From Pyrocephalus nanus (lineage: Eukaryota; Chordata; Aves; Passeriformes; Tyrannidae), in NCBI GenBank assembly GCA_038380795.1, contig CM076260.1, positions 82,993,843 to 83,057,842 of the forward strand: a DNA stretch of 64,000 nucleotides. Direction: 5' to 3'. Numbering within the stretch: position 1 is the stretch's first letter; every line of letters starts with the position of its first letter. The translations under genes and the position numbers were made by a program. This document shows positions 1 through 13,700 of this stretch, in pieces. The notes under the pieces are model-generated. The model was not told the origin of the DNA. It saw nothing but the letters and a program-made list of their open reading frames with translations, and ran no database searches.

Positions 1-3000
1 TTGGTTTGTGCTGTGGTTTTTTTTCTTTGATATTTCTATTTGTGTAACCAAATACCATCCAATCACTACATCAGGTATGAGGAAGCTGGAAATGTTTGCA
101 TACTTGCAATTAATAACAAGAACTTTTGCTCCAAAATGCTTTGTTTTATTTTAAGTATTTGTTGTTAGCATTCTTCAGAAATGACCATCTAATTCCTAAA
201 TTCTAAATTTTTTTGCCTTTTTTTTGGTTATATTTATTTCTAGTATGTTTAGTTATGTTTTGTGATAAAGCTTGAGTGAGGCTTTTTCTGCTACTTAAAG
301 ATAGTGTCTCTTTTTTTTTTTTTAATTGCTTGTATATATACACACACTATTGCACATTTTACCATAAGCAAAATGCAAATGTCTGGTATATGGGAGGAAA
401 GAACAATCAGATCTTAGGTGACAAGCAAGTTCCTCCTTTGCTGAAAAATGGACACAACCTTTGTCTAAAAAAAGTTACCTTGTTTATGCTTTTAAAGGGA
501 ATAACAGCCTTAAGTGCATCAAACTTGAAACATGTTGTAAAATTCCGTAGTTGTAATCTATCTTGGAGAGAATATTGTGTTATTCTCAGGTTGATGCCGG
601 ATGCTAACAATGAAATCAACCCTGTGTGCAGATGCCACAGAGATGGCTGTCCTGAAAAAGCCTCTGCTGGCATTCTTCTCAGCCCAGAAACTTTAAAGTG
701 TTTGGTGAGGAATTGCTGATACCAAGTTATTTTAGCTGTTGAGGGGGATATGGAAATAGGAGATAGTTGAGGAGAATCCATGTTCTGTATGCATACTATT
801 AGTACTTACACCCTTAACTGAAGAATCCATCAAAAAAAGCTACTAGAAGATTATTTTGTGGTGGGTAGTGCTGAATCCAGTACAAGAACCTCTTGTTTTT
901 ACACATCAAGTATGTTTCTGTGTCTAGTCTAGGGTGGGAGAGGAAAAAAAAAGGAAAAGCTGGGGAATTAGTCTGCTGTTTAAAAAAGGATTATGCTAAT
1001 TTGAGAGAACATGCATAGAAAACTTTTTTCATTTCAGTTAAAGGAAATCAGGGCTTTTCCTTCTGTGTGTAAAGCTGCTAGAAACTGGAGCCATTTTCTT
1101 GTGTCTCTTTTTAAAAAACTTATAACCTGGATCACTGAACATTGTGATTTCTTTCAGTGTAGTGGTTACATACAATCAAGAAGTTTTTACCAAACTATTG
1201 AGCAAAGTAGTTAAAACATTTCTGTCAATGCAAATATACTTAGGTTTGAAAACTTGCATCCTGAAATCTTCTCTGTGAATATTTTAGTTAACTTCGTTTC
1301 AAGCACTGCTAGTTCCAGAGTTGCATTACCTTGTTAGTAGGTTCTCCCTACTAAGGATCCTACTGTCAGGATGTGAAGCATCCTGACATCTTGGCAAGTG
1401 TTGTGTTCCAGGCACTCTATAACCCTTCATTTGCAATACAGATTAGGCAGTGAGTGCCATACAACACTGTCGAGTTACCTTAAACAAATTTTAAGCCACT
1501 TGTTAGTTCCTAGGGAACAGTGTGATACATGGTCCTCTAGTTGGTTTAAGTGCACACGCCATTCGAGATCAATCCTAACAAGCAATAGTTTGATTGGAAG
1601 AAAGACTGAAAGGGTGATTTTGCAAAGGGAGCAAAAACACAAGTCTTCAAGGCTACAAGATTTTAATGAACACAAGACTTGTATTTTAATGAGGTGTAAA
1701 AAAGAGGGTAAGATTCTTGTCCTTTTAAGCACTGAACTTCTGCAGAGTTCTCACAGAACATTTTTATCCTCCTGAGAATGTGAATAATGTAAAATCTCTA
1801 GTAAGTTGAGCTCTTCATCTTTGCACAATGTAAAAAATGGTCTCTTTGAGTTTCCAAGAATCAGAAATCATAGTTTATAATAGTGATCACTGTAATAAAT
1901 TTTCCTCAATTATTTAATGTCATAATTCCCCTTTGAAAATGAGATAAATGAGTGGGAGGTTTCTTCTTGATGTTGAAATACATCCTTGCTTAATAGTTTT
2001 TGTTGTGTGTTTGGATGCCTTAATTCTTGACTATTCAGAGATTTTCATCGTTTAACAGAAATATATAATCTATTTAAAGGATAGCTCATTATTTCCTTTA
2101 AGACATTTTACTTTCCAAGCAACCAAGTCCTGTCTGAAATGTCAAAGTGCTGTTTTGAATAATGGTTGAATGTAATATGTCCAAATGAACTGGGTTTATA
2201 TCTATTTCTCTGATGATAAATTTGACAATCGATAAAATAATCAGTATTTGGTCATAATCGCTGTCATGAGGTTTAGGCTAGACCAGAAATTATTCTCTCC
2301 CATTAAGCAAAACTTCACTGCATTGTTATATGAAAGCTGTTTTTATTGTTTCATAGTTTCTGGCATTGCTTCACTGGTAGTTTAAGTATTTGACCACTGG
2401 ATTTTAGAAGTCTGCGTATGCCTCGGTTGCTCCTGGTGGTCTTGGTTGCAGGAGCTCTTGGTTTGACAAGGAGCTGTTGAAACAAGATTGTTGCTTGAAA
2501 TGTAAATGTGGGGGGTTACGCTTCTTTTCAAGTAAGATTACCAAAGGAGTGTAACTGAAGACCTAATTACATATCGAAAAGGTACTAAAATAGTTATAGT
2601 ACTTTAAAAAAGTTTGGAATATCTGATCTAATTCACAGGAAAGAAAATTTTGAAAATCCTAACTATTCTGCATATTTAATTATCTGTATTTGTCCCCTGT
2701 TTTCTTTTATGTATACAGTTTCTGTATTTTAGACACTGTTTTTATATGTCTTCTTCAGGGATAATGCAGGGGGTTTTTTGTATTTTTATGTATTCATGTA
2801 TTTCAGAGTATAATACTGAGGAACAAGGCTGTGACAGTTCCTGTCATAATACATCCTATGTATTCCTTGTGGATGTATGGTACTTCCTTGTGCAGCATTT
2901 TTCAGGCTTTAATGTTATAAAATGTAATGTGGCAGAGGACAATTTAAAAAATAATAAAGCCAATTAATGCTTTGAAGCTTCGAGAATTATTTAGGTTTTC

Positions 3001-6000
3001 TGTTAGACAAGTATTTTAATATCACAGCCTTCAGAAGGTGAAGCATTTAGAATTAAGTCTTAAGCTGTGTGAAAGTTTGAATTAATTTAACAGTGAATCT
3101 CTGGACGTTTTACAGACATCTGTAAGTATTACAGGGTTCACAAGAACTTATTGTTGCATAAACTTTTAAAATGCCCACTTTTTGTTTCATAAATACTAAG
3201 CAGAAACTAAGTAGATAATACTAAGTAGAAACTCTATCTGTGAGACCAGATTCTGTGGTAGGAAATCAAAGGTGCTTTTTGATTTTTCCCACTAATTTAT
3301 AGTTTTTAAAATAAGCTTATGAATAAAGTAAGAACTTTGTAATTCTACAACCAGAGTTACACATGTAGTTGCAGTTATTTTTCCAAAGCTTTCCTCTACG
3401 TTGTTCTTGAGTAAATAACATAGGTGAGCTAAGCTCAGTTCGGGCTAAACACCTGCTAAATTCTTAGAAGTCATAGTAATGATGAGACAACAGGATTGTT
3501 TTCCCTACAAGTATATTTATCTCTTGGCCCCCTTGTCTCCAAACATCTTTCTTCCAAGCAGCCAAATAATTCCAACTGTGTCATCGAGCCATCAGACGCT
3601 TCTGTGGCTGACCCATAAGCCAAGATCCAGCCAGGCAGTCCCAAAGCTGGTGTCCTTACTTTGGCACTTAAAATGGTGTATCGGCTGTATAAGTAGCTAT
3701 AGGAACAGCTAGAGTACAAGAACAGTAGAGTTGTGACATCAACTTGCTGCTTACAAATCGTACAGAGGTCACGTGCAGAAATAGAAGAAGGTCAAGAGAA
3801 ATTGAAACAGTTATTTAGGCAGAGTGGTTATTCAGGCTGATTTGTGGGACTTTCAGAAGGAGTCTTCAGACTTGGGAGAAATTCAAGAAAAAGGACCTGA
3901 GGATGACAAGAGAATTGTGAAAATGTGTCTGGTGTTTCCGTGTTAGAAAAGCCTGAAAGGTACTTTTCCATTCATCTGCTTCTCTCTGCTCGACATTAAG
4001 GCATTAGTTGGGTAGTACGTGCTGGACCATGGCCATAGTGGGAAAGTAGAACATATGACAGTACAAGTTTCCTTTGGCATAAATCAAGCTAAACCCATGT
4101 CAGATATGGTGAAAACAAGTAAGAAGTGGGGCATCTCAGGGTTTTTAAAGAAGAGCAAGAACAGAACAAGATAATGCCACAGTCACCATGTTGGCTGAGA
4201 TAAGGTGATAGAGAAACATTGTGGTTTATGGCTGTTGTGAGCTTTCATGTAGAAAGGACTCTTTGGTGGACAATCTCCACTGGAGTCCCAGAGCTATTAA
4301 CTAGGGATTGGTTCTGGGAGGCTGACAAGATCTCTAGACTGGGAAGCAGAAGACTAGAAAAAACCTGTCTAATCATCCTGCCTATAAAATCATAAATCAA
4401 GAGGATATCAAGTATACCAGGAGAAATCAAAGGGTATGAGGGAATATAATATGCTAACAAGGGTATAGATAGTGTACTGGTAAATGCATAGCAAGTAATC
4501 AGATACTAAAGTAGTAAAATGTTTTTAAATAGGGTGTGGTTGGTGGGAAACATCTGGACACCTGGTTAGCAGTGGGATAAGACAGGAAAACAAAATAAAC
4601 AAGCTATGGTGATTGACACCATCTGTGAAACAAGCTGTTGTGCAGATGAAAGAAATGTGATGGAAGACTTGTGACTGGAACACTTCAACTGGAAATATTC
4701 TTTTTGGAAAACATAGGTAAAGGGAAAATTGGTGCAGTCACACTGTGTGTTACTGATATGAAAGCCTGAGAGGAAGTGAGTTGAAATAGCATGAATAAAA
4801 TGCTGTCTGTAAGTCAAGACTATTTTGAGGAAGATGTTTTATTGGGGCCAACAATGTTAGGTTTGGATGTGGGTAGGCCTATCTTCAGTGGTTTTGAGGT
4901 GAGAGATCCAGATGAAATTAAATAGTTGCTGCACAATGAAAGGTGTTATGCTGTTTCCAGGAAGTTTTTAATAACTACTTAGTGTCTTGCTCTTTTCAAA
5001 AAACAGGCTTTTTTGGGGACGGCTTTTTTTGTTTGGTTTGGGGATGAATTTTTCCATAAATAAGCTTGAATTTTGAGATCCTTCAAGTGAAATGTATGGG
5101 AAAAAATTTTTGCATAAAGTTGCAGTTTTACATAGTAAGGAGCATTTCTTAAATAAGTAAACTGTTTCATATAGAGTAAACAGATTAAAAACAGAAAGAA
5201 GGATGTGAAGGTCTGCCATTTATTTACCTCACATGCAAAAGGGACCTGAAGACTACATTTTAACAACCAGGGCAAAATCTTGTGGGAGGGACTTCAGTTG
5301 GATGAATAACAAATTTAAAAGCTGTACTGTAAGTAGGTTGAAAAATCAAATGGCATTATGTCATAGAAAATGACAACTCTGAGAAACCTGAAGGGTATAA
5401 TAGTATTTTCAGAGTTTAAATACAGAGATAGGGACTGGTTAAAAAGGAAAAAAAAAGATCTAACTCTGTCAGCCACTGAAAATAGGGATGGTAAAGCATG
5501 TGGAGTGGATGAAGAGATTGAAATTAAATCAGGCCCAAAATCAAAGCTGACACTTTATCATCAGGACCCCTTAGTGATGTTACACGTCTGTTGAACATAG
5601 AGGTAGGGATGTACAGTGGGAATGAATGTATGGAAATGACATCCAGGGCGGGAAAAATCCTTTAAAAACTTCATGTACCTTAATCATAAACTTTAACCAG
5701 CTGAGTTTGATTAGGAAAACGGTTAGACTGAGGTTGATTAGTAAAGTAATAAAAATACTAATGTGATCATTTCAAATTAACATCCCAAATAGGCAGTACC
5801 TATTGTACTACTAATGTCTTGACAGAGTATGAGGTGGGGAGAATGAATTATAGTTTAAAAATGACTTTTCATGTGGCAATAATGTGGTCTTTGGTAACAA
5901 CATAAAATTCCATCAAAACTATCTGGTTTTGTTGTTTCCAGACTGGATTAACTGTATCTCTGTTCTGGGATTTTTGACTTAAGGACTCATTATCTCTGAC

Positions 6001-8415
6001 AGCTCAAGCCTTGGGAAAGGGGTGTGTTACATGGTGGGAGAGAGACCTGTGAAGTTTAATGTTTTTAAATGTTGCATATGGAAGAACTCATATATCATTT
6101 AGAGTTGGGGATTTTAGTTAGTTTCTGCTGGATTTCTTTTAAATCACTTTCAAGGCAGGAATTTGAGTCTCAAGTTAAACTAAGGCACAAAATCTTACGT
6201 CTGACTGTGTTGCAAGTATTTTGTGTTTACATAGGGTTTTTACTACATGATATTTATGTTGAATGTTATTAATGAAAAAGAATGCTCACTTGGCAGTGCT
6301 CTCTTTTTGATTGTGTTGATTTATTGTTCTGTGATTAGATATTAGCTGTGCAATAATGTTAGGGTTCTCATTTTCTTGCCACTATTCAATGCAAATTTTA
6401 CTTCCTCAATCATAATTCAGAAACATAGGATTCAATTTTTTAATAACTTGTTTTCTGTACTTCATTAGTAGGGTGAACTATGAGGGGTTTTTTTTTAACC
6501 TACTAGAGAGTGCATAAACCATGGATTTTAATGGCTTCTAAATTCATTGCCACTTACTCTTTTTAAGGAACGTGTAAAATTCATATATTCTACCTACATT
6601 TTCAGTTTTTGTTAGAACACTGAACAGAGTACTTATTTTGGGAAGAGGGAGAATTCTACTTGTTAAGTCATGTTCTCCTACAATTTGTCACTTACATAAG
6701 GCTTTTCTGCTTGGGAAATGTAAAAAAGGTATGGCCACAAATTTTCCAATAAAATACGTTGCTTTTGAAAAATATTTTTCTTTGCATTTCAGTTTTTCTT
6801 TTGCAACAATAGAAATTTTAAAGGAGGGGGGGCAAAAAGCTAAAACAAGAACAAAACATTCTTCTGGTCTCATAAAATAATTACCCAAGGCATTGAATGA
6901 TTTTTCAGTTTAATTTTTGTTGCAACAGAGTATAGAAAAATGTTCTTCTGCATAGCACTAGAACATTTCAGCAGAACTAAAACAGCAAAATATGATTTTT
7001 TATGTAGCTTGTATTCAAGTGAAGTCTGTAAATAAATAATATTACTTAAAAAGCTTCATTTTAATCCAACTCTTTTTGGATTGCCTGAAAACATGTAAAA
7101 GAATGCGATTTTATGTATCTGTCTCTTTTCTTAGCAAAAATACACCTTAGCCATTTTCTTGTCATAGATTTCTGGATAATCTCTAGGAACAGGTCTCTGG
7201 AGATAACTTTATGTAAAACAGTGTGAATAAGATTGAATATTTGAAATACTAGTAGTTAAAATTGGGAAGTTAAGCATGGATTTAAAGCCTCAATTATTGG
7301 TGCCTGTTCTGATTTTTTTTCTTATTAAAAGAATGAAACCACTTAGTACATCCCATAAACATCTATAGCAGTTACAAGATGCTTAGCAGTTTAAATCACA
7401 TAATTGATTTTATACAGCTATCATTAGCGTTATTAATATAGATTGGGTAGCCAACAGTTGAATTTAGAAAGAGAGAGAGGGAAGCGATCCTATCCATTTT
7501 TTCCTTTTGCTTGGGAATCTTTCAATTCACTTACAGAAAGCTGAGAAAATTCTGACAACCTGTCTAGCTCCTTCTATAAGTCTTCAACTGAGTTATAAGC
7601 AAGTCTTTGATAAGTGTACCTCTGGCCTTATATTTGCTAGTTTAGTGATGACTGGCATTTGAAGAGAGTTTCCCTCTTATCTTAAAATTTCCAACCAACT
7701 TTCTGGCTATAGCCTCCTATTTTTCTTGCTAATTGAATTTTGATTTAAATAACTTCATAGTGGGTTTTCAGAGAAAAACTTAGTGGTGCAGTTTTGCTAT
7801 GTGAAAGTTACCATTCTCTTTCAGAGGGCTTCAGAACAAAACATTTCAACAACCCAAAGCTCCACCAAAAGAAAAATAAATAGCCTGAATTGAATTGTAT
7901 GCCAAGTCACAATAATTTATTCTGTATTAGGACTGTGTTTCCAAAACCATGGTCCACTGTAATATGTTTGTCTTTTTAATAAGAAATGTCATGCCTAAAA
8001 TACATCAATTCTATCTTAGGGGAAAACTAGCTAAAGGATTGAAATGCATTAGGCAAAGTCACTTTAATATATGATGCAGTTTAACTCTGCAAGTATTTGT
8101 TTGACATTGTAAATTTGATTCTTATTCCCATTACATGCACTTTGAAAGTGGAATAACTTCAAAGTTTTTTTTGTTTATTATTACCTGTGATAAAGGGTAT
8201 TTACATAAATGTTTATTATATTTTCTTACGTGGGGTAATAAAAAGATTTGTAGCATATTATGGTGGAAGTTTACTGGCATTTAGTGTTATCTTGATTATG
8301 ATTTCTCCAGTATGTAAAGATTGCCTAAAATTTGTAATGCTTTGAATTTATAAGATTTTTTTAGGTTGATTAAATCTAAGTAAATACTAAATCAGGATAT
8401 ACTTTGCGTTTCCAG
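1..8415 (+). other. TTC27: TTC27 intron, 3' part, upstream of the first exon in the window
   Basis: This is AT-rich, CpG-poor intronic sequence. I looked for the preceding TTC27 exon, expected to end just before the codons for ALADQF, and found no coding match, so the window starts inside this intron. It contains short T runs and a 2-kb purine-richer stretch (about 3480-5660) that I cannot assign. No known repeat family was recognised. Reading frames of 60-147 codons here have no domain signature and overlap on opposite strands. Confidence 0.75.
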
Positions 8416-8511
8416 GCACTTGCAGACCAGTTTGAAAATGCAAGTACATCGGTGTCGGAACGCATGAAGATTTTCTACTGTTGTCAGGTGCCTCCACGTT
8501 GGGCCATACAG
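8416..8511 (+). CDS. TTC27: TTC27 coding exon (ALADQF...PRWAIQ)
   Basis: The exon is 96 nt, 32 codons, phase 0 on both sides. It starts after the acceptor tttccag and ends before the donor gtgtga. The peptide runs from ALADQFEN to VPPRWAIQ and holds the segment [11 protein letters not shown], which is nearly identical to human TTC27 around residue 410-440. It forms helical sequence just before the TPR-like region. The donor is weak at +4 to +6. The exon is too short to stand out as an open frame, and conservation is the main evidence. Confidence 0.95.
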
Positions 8512-10637
8512 GTGTGAAACAATCCCATTTCAAGCTTTTCTTAGAAGTCTGTGGTGCTTATTTTTGATACTGCATCACTCCAAAGTCAAGAGAGCGTGAT
8601 ATGACCTTAAGTTGAAACGCTGCAGAAATGAAGATGTAAACTAACCCACACCAGGATTTTCTGGAGAGAAATCAAGTTCTGCAGTGTGTTGCTTTCAGAT
8701 GTGTTGTTCTGTTATATACAGAAGTAATTGCTTGTTAGTGCAATTCTTCTTTATTTTTCCTCCAGTGAAAAATAGACTAAAACTTACAAGCTTCCAACAT
8801 ATCTCCTATTAAAATAATCTTGCCACTGCCTTACTATTCATTACTGCTTTACTTATGATACTGTTATTTGCATCTTCCTTGTCTTTTAAAGTTCACTTGA
8901 GGAAGTGTATCATGGTGAAAGCAGCCAAATTTAGGAGTCAATAGTACACGGAAGAACTCCTTGAGCTGAGAAAGCTTTTATTTTTGAGACATTCCCCTTT
9001 TTACTAGTGCTGACAGGTTTTTTTTTTACCCATAACTACATTGTTTATCTTGACTTTCTAGAACAGAAATCTACACAATAAAGTCTTATCTGATGATGCT
9101 GTACTTAACAAACTCAAGAAAACTGTTTACATTGCATACCTCCAAAGGTATTCATGTTGTTTACTTTTAATGGAGTTTTATTCTTTTTTTATTTCTAATC
9201 TCAGCACATGTTGTTTTAACCAGTCATATCTTCTGCAAGCATTCTCAAGTTATTCTACATAACCTTTCAACAGGCACTTCCAATAAAACTATCAAATATG
9301 GTTTTCATTTCCAGTTGTCAGAGTGGCATTTTCAATCCAAGCCAGTTTTCCAAGCCAAAGATAGAAACGCTAAAATAGGGATTTATAGTGAAAGATGGTT
9401 GCAGTCTTCTAATCATAGTAATGAAGACACATTGCCTATATATATTTTACCAAATTTAACTGTGAGTAAATTTAATTAAATATTAATGAGATTTTGTTCT
9501 AGACACTAACATATGTTGTTTTTTCTGAGTGATTAATGTCAAGTTAACAAACAGGTTTTCAGAGTTTATGTATTTACATCAAAGAGGTATAGCCAGTTGT
9601 TAATTTTTTTTTTTTTTTTTTTTTACTACCAGTCTATTCCCTTATAGTAACTCCTTGGATTTGTAACAGATGCTGAACCCAAGTCAATAAAGAGAGATCT
9701 GTTGCATCTGTAGAGAATTTCAGGGAATCCATTCAGGATCACCAAAACCACTGCAGAGGTTAACTGTGTGAGATGTCACAGCATAGGTAGCTGCCCTTAC
9801 ACAGAATGCTCCCATTTATTTTTGCATACCTAGTTGTATATCTGTCATACATAGTAAATAAATTACCCATTCTTCAAAAGTGAAAACTTATTTGCAATTT
9901 TAATCTCCTCTTAAAAAATAAAGACCAAAGACAGATTTTCAAAGTCTTGAAAACATGCTTTGTTTGTTTTTAAATTGAAAAGATAACTCATTTATTTTCT
10001 TAAGTACACTGAAATAATTGCTGAATTTGAAATAACAAAGAGGCTGGCTTAACAGTGGGGAAAATTCAACTAGGGAGTTGAACCTGAACTCAAATCCAAT
10101 ATTGATTCGGCTAAAAACTAACACCCTTTGGCAGTGGCTGCTTGGGACAGAGATTTCTCACAAGTACTGAACAAAATTGCTTCAGAGGCTTTCTCTCTTT
10201 TTCTACAGGTACATATTACTATGACAAAGCATTGCTAGAAGTGGCTTTGGTTCCCCACTCCAGCCTCTGTTTCCCACTCTTAGCATTCCCAGTGTCCTGC
10301 TGCAGCTTTTCTCCAGCCGCGTGGGCCGTGTGCCTCATTTAAGGGCTGGAAGTTCCTCTCTGTCAATTCATTCTTGCCATGCCCATTTCCATTTTTGTGT
10401 TATATTGTTAAAGTGTTCAAATCACAACAAGTATTATTCTTTTGATGGGTTTTTTTTTTGAGGTATATACACTGAGGTTCCAGCTTGAAGTTTAATTGTT
10501 CTTTTGGGCAGAAGAGTGTAATTCTGTATGATCTGTTTGCTTCTTTTTTGATGTCAGAAATGCCTCTAACAACTTTTTAAAATGTAAACAATACTTACTT
10601 ACCTACTTTCGGTTACCTGGAATTTCTTGTCTTTCAG
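8512..10637 (+). other. TTC27: TTC27 intron
   Basis: AT-rich intron of about 2.1 kb between two phase-0 borders. It contains a T21 run at 9604-9624. I recognise no gene or repeat family in it. Confidence 0.85.
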
Positions 10638-10760
10638 CGTCAGCTTGCAAGTTTACTCTTTGAGCTGGGATGCACCAGCTCTGCCTTACAAATATTTGAG
10701 GAACTGGAAATGTGGGAAGATGCAGTAATCTGCTATGAAAGAGCAGGACAACATGGAAAG
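10638..10760 (+). CDS. TTC27: TTC27 coding exon (RQLASL...AGQHGK)
   Basis: The exon is 123 nt, 41 codons, phase 0 at both ends, between the acceptor tctttcag and the donor gtaaga. The peptide begins [20 protein letters not shown] and ends [10 protein letters not shown], almost identical to human TTC27. Its two amphipathic helices ([20 protein letters not shown]) look like a divergent TPR hairpin that opens the C-terminal TPR superhelix. Confidence 0.97.
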
Positions 10761-13700
10761 GTAAGAAAAATGTTTTATACAGCTGAGATCCTGTCTTGAA
10801 ATAGCATGTGAAGGAGGAAGGACTGTCTGGCTTTAGCTGTCACTAATGACGCTCCTACAAGGGTATCATGAGCAAAGTCTGCTTTGGAAAAGTAGACACA
10901 TGGTATATGAACTTGTCATAACCTCTGAATGCCAAAAAGACTATTTGGAGTAATAACCACATGAAATAGAAGTTGGTAAATAAGAAATAAATTGAGAAGC
11001 AAGAAGATTGTGATAGTGATTCTTGAGAATGTGTAAGGACAATTAAATTAAGTATTATGAGTAGACAGCAAGGTAGAGTGTGGGCATTTCAGGAAGGCTG
11101 TAGCTGTCATTCACGATGGGATCTTGAAACTTAGTCTGGAGAGGATATTAATTTTCTTTCCTACTCAATTTCAAACTGTTAGCTGTAGTTTTTAAAAACA
11201 GTTTAAATAGAATAACATCAGTGCTTGATATATTTAATTACTTGATGTTAATATATTCAAATTACAGAATCAAACTTTTGAGAAAAGAATGAAAAGGCTT
11301 TATTTTGATAAGTCTGTTTTGATAGTGTCCTAAACTTTTTTGGCATTTCTTTAACACTGCTACCACTATATGTGATCAGATCCAAACAAAGACAAGGTAA
11401 AGCCATCACCTCACTCTAAGTGTTAGTGGCATTGCTGTTTAAAAATGCTGGTAGAAGGCTGTATCAGCCTTCTCATTGTTGATTATTTTTCTGGTACTAT
11501 TAGAGCAATGGTAGGAAGATTCTGGAAAATAATACCTGGAAGCAATGCCTTCTTGTATTTAACTTTAGCTGTGTTCTCTTTCTGGTGCAACCTCTCACAC
11601 AGAAAGGCTGTGACAGGAAATTAAGCTATCAGGCAACATTTTCAGAATTTATATAGGCTTCAGAAATATGCAGTTTCAGATAAAAATATGTTTTTTCTCT
11701 TTTCCATTCTTTCTCCCTGTTTGGTATATGATAGCATTCAATATATGAATGTATTTGTGCCTTTATGACACCGGAAGCACAAAGACTGTGCTAAACATAA
11801 GATTAATGAATAGAGAGATATAAAAAAAGGAGAATGTCTCATACTTATATGTTTTTTCTAATTGTCATGTACCAAAGCTTAGCTTTTGGTCATTATAAAC
11901 TGACAGATATGTCTTACTGGCAAATTCTGTGTCACATTATGCATGCCTTGGGGATAGTATGTTAATAGCACAATCTTCTCAGTACAGTGGAGAAATAGAG
12001 GTCAGTATTTTCCATTTCCTGGAAATGCATTCTGTCCCAGTTACATTCACAAACTGCCCTTAGGGAGTTATGAAAATGGCACTCGGAGAATAGGACAGGA
12101 TATCTGACACAGGAAACTGCTTAGAAATGCTTTCAAAATGAGGGATTGTGCTGTGCTTTGAAAAACAGAAAATGCTATGTAAGTACCAAATAACAGTAAT
12201 GCTGGAAGAAAGTTAGCTTCAAACCAAAAAAAGACAGAAAATTAGAAACATAGCTATGCACCAAGGAGTGTGACTATTTGTCCTTCTTACTGGAAAACAT
12301 TCAGAGGGTGAACTGCTTGTATTTATCAAAAATGTTTTTATGTTTTTAAACATGATAGTTATTCTTGTATGAATGCATGAAGATATACTAGAGCAATATG
12401 TTGGTCAATGGACATTTCATATCATTGATGAGCTTAGCATATATCTGCCCAAAAGAACAAACTCTATTTAATAAACTTCTGTGTGATTTTCACTCACAAA
12501 TTATTTTATGTAGGAAACATGAATTTAAATACTGAAACATCTAATAAAACATACAGATATCAGCAATATCAGTGTGTTTGATGAGTACTTACACATCCAA
12601 GTATATCTTATTTTTTCCTACTTTTGAATTATCCACGGAAAAAGAATCAGAGCATGTAGATAAGACCATGTAAAGCTCCACATGATGCAGTTGGAAAATA
12701 CATAATTCATTAGGTTATAACAGGGCCCTGTAGCAGTACAAATTTTGCAGAGTAAGATGTCACTAACGTTTAGCCAACTTTTTTCTGGATTTGTTACTGT
12801 TACTAGATATGGCTCTGTATTCACTCGTTTCATAACCTGAACAAAATTAGTAGAAACTATTATTATATCATGAGTCAACAGAAGAGTAATAGAGTGCCAA
12901 GCAATGAGTAAAACAGGGCACAGAAAAAGAATTTAAAAAGTATTATAAAAATTGAATGTACAGTATGTTGATAGTTGCTGTGGCTTTCTCACTGTTTACT
13001 CATTGTATTCTGTTAACAGACGTGTTGCAAAAGGAGACATCTCCATGTGTGTAGTGAGGACTGGTGTTGAAAAGTGTCGCTCTTCCTTCTTTTAACTGTG
13101 AAGGGGAACCCAGAGATTTCCAGAGTGTTATTAACATTAGACAGCTTTATTTGGTTAAGGTGTAAGAAGTCTCTTCCACCTCACTGGAAATGGATAATAC
13201 ACTGAAAATGGTACTAATTCTCTGCTAAAGAAAGGGTGACCAGAAATGTGAATTTTCAGTTCTTCCATTTGAAGTGAGGTCTTTCTCCCTGGCAAGAAGT
13301 CCATTGCCTGGTAGCTGCTGACCTTTCATAGATGCGTGAGATCTGTCTTTTGTCATCAACTGGGTATTCCATCTTAGAACACTATTTTCAGCCCTATCCC
13401 TGTTCTATCATTTCATCAGAGTATACATCATGATATGCAGTCTGGTTTTAGACCAGCATACCCCAGCAATCCACGTTCTGCAGGGTTATTTTCCTTTTTT
13501 TGTCATGACACAGACAATCTCAAAATATTAGAGTGAGGAAACACAATATAGCAAGGTCTCAGAAGCTCACCTTTAAATTCAGGATTTGCTTCCCAGATGT
13601 GAAGTAGTACTATCAGTGCATGAGCTCTTCAAGAACTTGGATTCATTTCCACCACATATGATAAGAGTCATAGAAGGCAGGTGTGCATTCATCTGTGTAG

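Noticed and set aside
276..781. 147-codon plus and 124-codon minus frames overlapping each other.
   Set aside because: Opposite-strand overlap without any protein signature, starting in a T-rich stretch. It does not match the missing TTC27 exon.
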